In this document: piece after piece, positions 58,289-64,000 of the stretch
Layout of the letters: every line of letters begins with the position of its first letter
Position numbering within the stretch: the stretch's first letter is position 1
Assembly (NCBI RefSeq): GCF_003386665.1
Contig: NZ_QTUB01000001.1
Coordinates: forward strand, 3,782,001-3,846,000
DNA from: Xenorhabdus cabanillasii
GTDB lineage: Bacteria; Pseudomonadota; Gammaproteobacteria; Enterobacterales; Enterobacteriaceae
Direction of reading: 5' to 3'
Length of the DNA stretch: 64,000 nt
Made by a program: the position numbers and the translations under genes
Notes under the pieces: generated by a model
What the model was told of the DNA's origin: nothing
The model's database searches: none
The model's input: only the letters and a program-made list of their open reading frames with translations

Positions 58289-59128
58289 GTGGTGAAACAA
58301 GATGATGAGATAAAACCGGAACATAAGGAGCTAACGGAACAAGAGCCGCTTTTCAGTCTTGAAATTATTGAACTTAGGCCTGTTCTTGGCAATACAGCTC
58401 ATTTAAAAAACACCGCTATTGCCTCCGATGGTTTGGAGTATGCCATCAAAGGGATTAGTGACGGCGAAAATTCGTTTGTGAAAAATGTTCCATATCCAAA
58501 ACAAGTTCCAGCATCGGAGTGGTTTTGCTCAAAATTAGCGGAAATAAGTGGTATTCCAACTCCAACTTGCAGAGTGCTTTTTTACCCTGATAACAATGAA
58601 TATTTTTTTGGTTCACAATATGATTTAGCCTCATTACCAACCGCAATCGATCAAGCAAACATAGTACAATCTTTAATGTCGGATGATCCGCTATTAAGAC
58701 GGCAATTTTGGGCAATCTATGCATTTGATCAATTTGTCTATAATGTAGACAGACATGTTAATAACTATCTGTACTCAACGAACCGAGATGGGCATTTCAT
58801 ATGTAAAGCCTTTGATTTCAGTCTTTCTTCTTTGGTTATGGGTTGGCCAAATAAATATAACGACATGCTCATACCTAACGGAATGAACACCACTAATGTA
58901 TGGTCCGCAATAAAAAACTTGACATCATTTGATAAATCATGTAAAGACTACGCTCTAAAAGTTTTAGGCTATATAGATAAGATAGAAGTTGAATCAGTTG
59001 ATAATATTTTTAGTCAAATGCCAGAAAGCTGGATAAATCCACTGCAAAAAGAAGCGCTTATATCATGGTGGGGTGGAAGCGGAAAGAAAAAACGAGTGAA
59101 TTCTGTTAGAAACGAGGTGTTAAAATGA
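58289..59128 (+). CDS. HipA-like kinase
   Basis: A HipA-fold kinase of about 279 residues. The N-terminal lobe has SDGLEYAIKG with the ATP-binding Lys, the catalytic loop is FVYNVDRHVNNYLYS and the metal site is CKAFDFSLSS. I prefer the GTG at 58289 because AGGAG lies 6 bases upstream and a TATAAT lies at 58271-58276; an upstream GTG at 58205 in the same frame would add 28 residues but lacks a site. It belongs to the stand-alone HipA-like group (HipA_2), not to classic HipBA. It overlaps the DUF3037 gene by 4 bases, a pairing that recurs in other genomes. Its substrate is unknown. Confidence 0.83.
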   Translation: MVKQDDEIKPEHKELTEQEPLFSLEIIELRPVLGNTAHLKNTAIASDGLEYAIKGISDGENSFVKNVPYPKQVPASEWFCSKLAEISGIPTPTCRVLFYPDNNEYFFGSQYDLASLPTAIDQANIVQSLMSDDPLLRRQFWAIYAFDQFVYNVDRHVNNYLYSTNRDGHFICKAFDFSLSSLVMGWPNKYNDMLIPNGMNTTNVWSAIKNLTSFDKSCKDYALKVLGYIDKIEVESVDNIFSQMPESWINPLQKEALISWWGGSGKKKRVNSVRNEVLK

Positions 59129-59943
59129 CAAAATATAGTTATAGCGTTATCCGGTTAACACCAAATCCCGTGAGATCTGAGTCAGTCAATGTTGGTTTGG
59201 TTATCATTACCCCTGACGGTCCCGATGTCCGTACTATTAACTCGTTTTCAAAAATAAAAGCCATCACTAATAATTATAAGCCCGAAGATCTATCAAATCT
59301 AAGCGAACAACTGGAAACGATTCTTTATAGTAAACTTCCCCTTGAGCAAGCCATAAGTCTTTACCAGGGCGCCATATCTTTATCCCAGCCCGGCTGGTTT
59401 GTTGCAAATGATGAAAATGAATATAACAAAAAATTAGATGAAATTAATAAGCTGTTTATAACTCCAGAAAGGGCAACTAGAACTACGCCAATAACCCAGA
59501 AACGGATTTTAACCGAACTAAAAGAGCAGTTCGATAAGGCGGGAATTTTAGGGAAAAACATAAGTGATATATCTCACCATAAAGTAGTAACTAAATACCC
59601 ATTATCAGAAAATGAAGGCTTGTATGCAGAGCTTTTATTGAAAAATGGAGCTTATCATCTCACTGAAACGCTGGATTTTAGAAGCCCCAACCATAAGCAA
59701 AAGATGGGAGATTCAGCACTAAAAGCGGTAACAATGGATAAAGCCAGAACTGTATGGCCTAATGCGGTAAATACGTTTCTTGTCTATGCTGCTGATATTG
59801 AGCATGAAAAGCTTTACCATAGCCAATTATTGTTAATAGATAACTATGCTGACAAGATGTTTAATATATTGAGTAAGCAAGATATGGCTAATTATTTTGA
59901 GCATATGTTTACTGCTGCAAGTCAAAATATGAAATTAAACTAA
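59125..59943 (+). CDS. DUF3037-family protein
   Basis: The 272-residue protein starts [20 protein letters not shown] and continues [18 protein letters not shown], the DUF3037 signature. No membrane segment or signal. The 4-base overlap with the HipA-like kinase (ATGA) indicates coupled translation and a joint function, perhaps as target, regulator or neutralising partner. A clean terminator follows at 59950-59973. Confidence 0.85.
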   Translation: MTKYSYSVIRLTPNPVRSESVNVGLVIITPDGPDVRTINSFSKIKAITNNYKPEDLSNLSEQLETILYSKLPLEQAISLYQGAISLSQPGWFVANDENEYNKKLDEINKLFITPERATRTTPITQKRILTELKEQFDKAGILGKNISDISHHKVVTKYPLSENEGLYAELLLKNGAYHLTETLDFRSPNHKQKMGDSALKAVTMDKARTVWPNAVNTFLVYAADIEHEKLYHSQLLLIDNYADKMFNILSKQDMANYFEHMFTAASQNMKLN

Positions 59944-60345
59944 CCCTTCAGCCCTCCCTTCGAGGGCTTTTTTATGCCTGTCACACCCACTATCAGAGGC
60001 TATCGCCCCTGTCCTTACTTCGGCGTGGATATCGGGGGCGGTGGAACAGTCTACCCGGTTGAGTAACACACAGTATTTTTTCCACTCTGTCAGTGCTGCC
60101 AATTCTCCGTCCGTGGCTATTTTCAAATCGACGGCATATTGCAGCGGGGCAATAGCGTTTGCAACCTGTGACATTCGGTATTGTTTTTCCCGCTCCGCCC
60201 GCTGCTGTAACTCCGCCGGTGTAGGTGGCGGATTCGCAATCGCCAGCGCCTCAGCCTCGGAAATGGGCGTTAAACCTGATTTTACCCGATTAACATTCTC
60301 ATACGCATAAATTTGTCGTGTTTTTTCATCAACGTAATATTTCAT
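59935..60345 (-). pseudogene. Phage tail fibre assembly protein, altered 3' end
   Basis: From ATG 60345 the frame reads [20 protein letters not shown] and then [20 protein letters not shown], which is the Caudo_TAP (Tfa) chaperone family. The normal short ending after PDI is replaced by about 30 unrelated residues ([14 protein letters not shown] and onward) that run through the neighbouring terminator, so the end was rearranged. It lies downstream of a broken tail fibre gene, the usual pairing. Confidence 0.7.
59950..59973 (+). terminator. Rho-independent terminator after DUF3037 gene
   Basis: AGCCCTC, loop CCTTC, GAGGGCT, then six T. It lies 7 bases after the stop codon. This is a textbook intrinsic terminator on the plus strand. 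Confidence 0.92.
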
Positions 60346-60361
60346 CTCAACTCCAGCCAAT

Positions 60362-60800
60362 CTAATATTCCCCTTTCGTTTCAATCCGGTATGTTGATTC
60401 AGGTGGCACAATAAACGTGACACAACCGGGTTGATCATCCGTATTTGTTGCATTCATACGGATAATTTTATGGCTATCCACATAAACCTCACGCGAAACA
60501 TAATTTTGATTGAGGAAAACAATGCTAACGCATATCGGTTTATTCGTTGCATTCGTGTATGCCACACCAATTTGTCGCGAATTTTTGACGTTTTCCCAGC
60601 TGGTTTTGTCCGAAAATCCCCAGATTATCCTGGGCATCACGGATTGTTTTCGCGCCAGTACCCCCAGAGCCTATCGGTATCATCCCGTCTATCAACGTGC
60701 CATTTTTATCAAAGCGTCACAAAAACTTATTTTTTGGCCGGTTATACGCAAACGCCTCACCAGTGTCGTACAATGATAATATACAGTCCCCTGTGCTCAT
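60362..60800 (-). pseudogene. Phage tail fibre C-terminal remnant
   Basis: The frame from ATG 60800 (MSTGDCILSLYDTGEAFAYN, RPKNKFL) stops at a TGA, resumes (RFDKNGTLIDGMIPIGSGGT, AKTIRDAQDNLGIF), and then changes frame near 60610 into TSWENVKNSRQIGVAYTNAT and [17 protein letters not shown]. The last part is the usual tail fibre tip. At least one nonsense codon and one frameshift make it a pseudogene. The sequence to about 60900 is more of the same debris. Confidence 0.7.
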
Positions 60801-60985
60801 CGTCGCCTCTCCGGGCACCACTTCAACTTCCAGTGAAGTCCAGCCCAGTCAAACAATTCGCATCAAATCCAGCAAAATCAACCTTCTTACCTATCTCAAC
60901 GTCCAGTTTCGTCTGTTGCAATCAAGATGCAGCGAAGGGCATAATTCGGTGCACTTACCGTTCGATTAAAGGAATGCCCTTAATA

Positions 60986-61480
60986 ATGAAACTAAACGCA
61001 CGACAAATCGAAACTGCAAAACCCAAAGAAAAAACCTACAAACTCGCCGATGGCGGCGGTTTCTATTTAGAAGTCTCGTCACGCGGTTCAAAATACTGGC
61101 GCATGAAAGTATTACCGCCCGACCGATAAGAAAGAAGACCGTCTGGCGTTTATCCGGCGGTATCGCTAGCCGATGCCCGCGCTAAACGCGATGAAGCCAA
61201 AAAGCTGATGGCGCAAGGCATCGATCCCAAAGCCGGGAAAAAAGGCACTGCCTCCCCATCGAACATCACACATACCTTTGGACACATCGCCCGTGAATGG
61301 CACGCCAGTAACAAACGCTGGAGTGAGCGCCATCGCCAAACCGTACTGCGCAGCCTTGAGCAGTATATTTTTCCGCAGATTGGCAAGCTCGACATTACCA
61401 CACTAAGAACCAGCCAGCTTTTAGCTCCCATCAAAGCTATTGATGATGAAGGTAAACACAACATCGCCCAGCGATTGCAA
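60986..61480 (+). pseudogene. P4-type island integrase, decayed and truncated
   Basis: Starts MKLNARQIETAKPKEKTYKL, the typical N-terminus of P4-like integrases (Arm-DNA-binding domain: LADGGGFYLEVSSRGSKYWR). It then has one extra A after WRM and a 7-bp deletion between two GGCGTTT repeats near 61143-61149, shifting frame. It recovers as YPAVSLADARAKRDEAKKLM and FGHIAREWHASNKRWSERHR to about AQRLQ at 61480, where an IS110 transposase fragment replaces the catalytic domain. Non-functional. Confidence 0.85.
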
Positions 61481-61969
61481 CTTCAGGAACTGCTGTTTGA
61501 ACTCACAGAACAACAGCATCGTTTGAAAACGCTGAATAAACGCCTTGAGCAGCTCAATGCCCAGTATGAAGATATTCGCCGTCTACTATCACTGCCCGGC
61601 ATTGGACCATTGGGGGCTTCTGCATTGATGGTCGCGTTAGGTAATAGCCAAGCATTTGAGAATGGTCGTCATTTTGCCAGCTACCTAGGGTGAGTGCCAA
61701 AAGAGCACAGTAGCGGTGGTAAAGTCAGGTTGATGGGAATAACGAAGCGTGGGGCTCCGTATTTGCGCGGAATACTCATTCATGGCGCTCGCTCAGTCAT
61801 ATACAGTCTCAGAAAACTGCCTGATGAACGATGTAACGGGTTACAACACTGGTTAAAAGGTGTGATAGCCCGGAGTGGGCTGAATAAGGCGGCTGTCGCG
61901 TTGGCAAATAAGAATGCGAGGATCGCCTGGGCATTAATCAATCAACAATCGGAATATATTCCCCGGTAA
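61481..61969 (+). pseudogene. IS110-family transposase C-terminal fragment
   Basis: Carries the Transposase_20 half of IS110 enzymes: RRLLSLPGIGPLGASALMVA, FENGRHFASYLG, a TGA stop (61691-61693), then VPKEHSSGGKVRLMGITKRG, PYLRGILIHGARSVIY and ANKNARIAWALI. The N-terminal DEDD domain is absent and the in-frame TGA breaks the rest. It is fused in frame to the integrase remnant. The following non-coding part to about 62200 looks like the IS right end. Confidence 0.85.
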
Positions 61970-62206
61970 GCAGAATATCCTGAACATAACCATACGGTAA
62001 TAGATGTGCGTAACGTGATGTACTGACAGGTCGTACCGGCTCACTGTGAACCTGGTAGAATACGTAGTCAATTAAGACTGTGATCATGATGAGGGCAGTG
62101 AGTGCGGATTTTCATCAGGACTCTTTAGAAGCCGAATATATGTTTGCGACTACTTTTGTCAGAAAAAATTAGTCATCAACTTGATTTTGGTCGGTGTCCA
62201 TATAGG

Positions 62207-64000
62207 TATTCATGGGCAAATCTGCTGCCTGCCTGTGGTATTGACGTTCCGGCAAAAGGTAAACATGGCGCTTGCCCTATTTGCGGTGGTACTGACCGTT
62301 TTCACTTTATTGATGATCACCATCACGGTAACTGGCATTGTCGCCAGTGTGACACCCCCAACTACGGTGATGGGCTGGATTTGGTAGCAAGAACCCAAAA
62401 GATTTCGATTACTGAGGCGGCGAAAATCATTGCCAATTCACTGGCATTGCCTCTGCCTGAACCCAAGCCCGCCAAAGAAAACCTGTACCCAATACAACCC
62501 ATTGCCGACAGAGTGGCGGCACTGATGGCGCAAACTGTTGCCGGGCAATCACCCTATCTGACTGCAAAGGGGCTGCACTGCCCTAATCAGCGGCTGCTGT
62601 CCGATAAATCAACCGTGTTAGTACTGACAACACTGGACAATAAAGTCACAGGGGCACAGATCATCAAACTGAATGGGGAGAAAAAATTGCTCACCGGCAG
62701 TCAGAAGAAAGACGCGTTTATTGCTCTGTCAGCACCGGGAAATCATCCCGATACGGTGATCATTACCGAAGGTTACGCCACAGCACTCACGGTGAACCAA
62801 CTCTGCAAAGGGACTATTCTGGCCGCTCTGGATGCGGGTAATTTATCCTCCGTTGCTCAATCAGTCAGGGAACGCTGGCCGGACACGAAAATCATTATTG
62901 CCGCAGATAATGACTGGCATCATTCCGCTGAGTTGGATGGGAACAGTAAACCGAAAGCGAATACCGGCAAAAGTTCGGCAGAAAAAGCCGCTCTTGCAGT
63001 TAATGGCTGGGTCACATTGCCACCGACAGAGCATAAAGCCGACTGGGATGATTATCGCCAGCAATACGGTATTGAAGCAGCAAAGCAGACATTCAGTAAC
63101 GGGTTGTATCAGGCAGGGAAACCAATGAACCATCATGCAATAGAAAACCATTGTTATGACAATGTCGAAAGCATTTATCCAAAGCGCAAAACAAAGTTAC
63201 CGCTGTCAGTGGGTTCGGCAGGATTTGATGCTCAGTTAGACTACGTGGTTAAAGGTATTATTCCGGCGCATTCCCTGTGCAGCATTTACGGCGCGAGCGG
63301 ATCATATAAGAGTTTTCTGGCGGGAGCTTGGGGCTGTCATATTGCCACGGGTAAAGTGTGGGCAGGTAAACAGGTTGCTCAGGGTTCCGTGCTGTATGTT
63401 GTTGGTGAAGGTGGGATCGGCGTGCCACGGCGCATCAAAGCATGGGAAATCGTTAATGGTCAGGCTGTTGAAAATATGTATCTGATCAATACGCCAGTCT
63501 TTCCGGCCTCGCCCGCCGGAGTGCATGAACTAGTGATTGCTGCCCAACAGGTTGAATCTGAAACAGGTCAGCCGGTACGCCTGATTATTCTGGATACCCT
63601 CGCCCGCTGTTTTGGCGGAGCTGATGAGAATGACTCCAAAGATATGGGTGCGTTCGTCCGGGGCTGTGACGAGCTGAAAGCCAAAACCGGGGCAAGCATT
63701 CTGGTTGTTCACCATTCCGGCAAAGACGAAAGCAAAGGTGCAAGGGGTTCCAGTGCGTTTCGGGCTGCGCTGGATGTTGAATACCGGATCAACCGGGAGG
63801 GGAAAAAAGGCGGTGCGCTGGTTATCACCTGCACCAAAATGAAAGATGCCGAAGAACCTGAAACCCAAGCCTATGACCTGCGCGTAGTGGAACTCTTTAC
63901 CGATAAAGACGGTGAGGATATTACGTCACTAGCTCTGATTGACAGGCTGCGCGATCCGGTTGAAGAGGAAGAGATCGGACTCATCGCCAATAAAACCGAT
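62207..64000 (+). CDS. P4-like primase-helicase, 5' truncated, runs off window
   Basis: From about WANLLPACGIDVP the frame is open to the window end. A zinc ribbon (GACPICGGTDRFHF, then WHCRQC) is followed by a Toprim-type primase domain (VIITEGYATALTVN, then IIAADND) and a RepA-like ATPase with Walker A GASGSYKS (about 63290) and Walker B LIILDTLARC. This is the replication protein of P4-like satellites and islands. I found no start codon with a ribosome site; the residues before WANLL do not fit the family and look like the IS110 end, so the first dozen or so codons were probably lost. It may be expressed only from a cryptic start. The 3' end lies outside the window. Confidence 0.82.

Noticed and set aside
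61694..61969. Independent 91-residue gene starting MPKEHSSGGK
   Set aside because: It is the continuation of the IS110 transposase after an in-frame TGA, not a separate gene.
62181..62387. Short membrane-like frame starting MILVGVHIGI
   Set aside because: It overlaps the zinc-ribbon part of the primase in another frame; the primase frame has clear family motifs.
1..64000. tRNA, rRNA or CRISPR features
   Set aside because: I scanned for T-arm consensus, anticodon-stem pairing and regularly spaced repeats and found none; the integrase edges also show no adjacent tRNA 3' end.

Overview
The window looks like the chromosome of an insect-associated enterobacterium of the Xenorhabdus/Photorhabdus group, most probably Xenorhabdus. 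The genus is an inference. It rests on flagellar proteins that closely resemble those of Enterobacterales, a chitinase-bearing Tc insecticidal toxin locus, a YopT-type effector remnant and many small mobile-element scars. No rRNA, tRNA or CRISPR array was recognised.

Layout. (1) 344-11589, + strand: fliFGHIJK and fliLMNOPQR (MS ring, switch, export ATPase, hook-length control, export gate). (2) 11590-21700: accessory island. It holds a glycine-zipper lipoprotein, a periplasmic coiled-coil protein, a VapA-family protein like the Rhodococcus equi virulence protein, a deleted IS481-type element, a three-gene operon (2OG-Fe dioxygenase, atypical radical-SAM-like protein, short RlmN/Cfr-like radical SAM protein), an SGNH esterase, a broken ArsR regulator, a broken 2OG-Fe hydroxylase, an ABM-domain protein and a broken small membrane protein. 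(3) 22004-33982: flgL, K, J, I, H, G, F, E, D, C, B on the - strand and flgA, M, N on the + strand, with sigma-28 promoters before flgK and flgM. (4) 34146-46488: a YopT-like cysteine protease remnant, then a YenTc-like block on the - strand: chitinase, two-part TcA toxin, chitinase, with no TcB or TcC. (5) 47084-50315: flhA and flhB. (6) 50522-55052: a four-gene biosynthetic operon (KamA-like aminomutase, ATP-grasp ligase, 2OG-Fe hydroxylase, MFS exporter). (7) 55198-64000: a mosaic of prophage and island debris. It has two broken integrases, a symporter fragment, an XRE repressor, a HipA-like kinase with a DUF3037 partner, tail-fibre remnants, an IS110 remnant and a P4-like primase-helicase that runs off the right end.

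How the parts fit. Regions 1, 3 and 5 together encode most of the flagellar basal body, hook, rod and type III export gate. Leaderless secreted-type proteins (Tc toxin, chitinases, VapA-like, YopT-like) lie between these blocks. The two metabolic operons each combine radical-SAM chemistry with an iron/2-oxoglutarate oxygenase and look like small-molecule pathways.

A recurring oddity is that five genes (arsR-like, the 19.9-kb hydroxylase, the 21.3-kb membrane protein, flgL and the YopT-like gene) are broken by single-base changes in A/T homopolymers. This could be real decay, slippage or sequence error. Other breaks in the right arm (a 7-bp deletion, nonsense codons, internal deletions) are clearly genuine decay.
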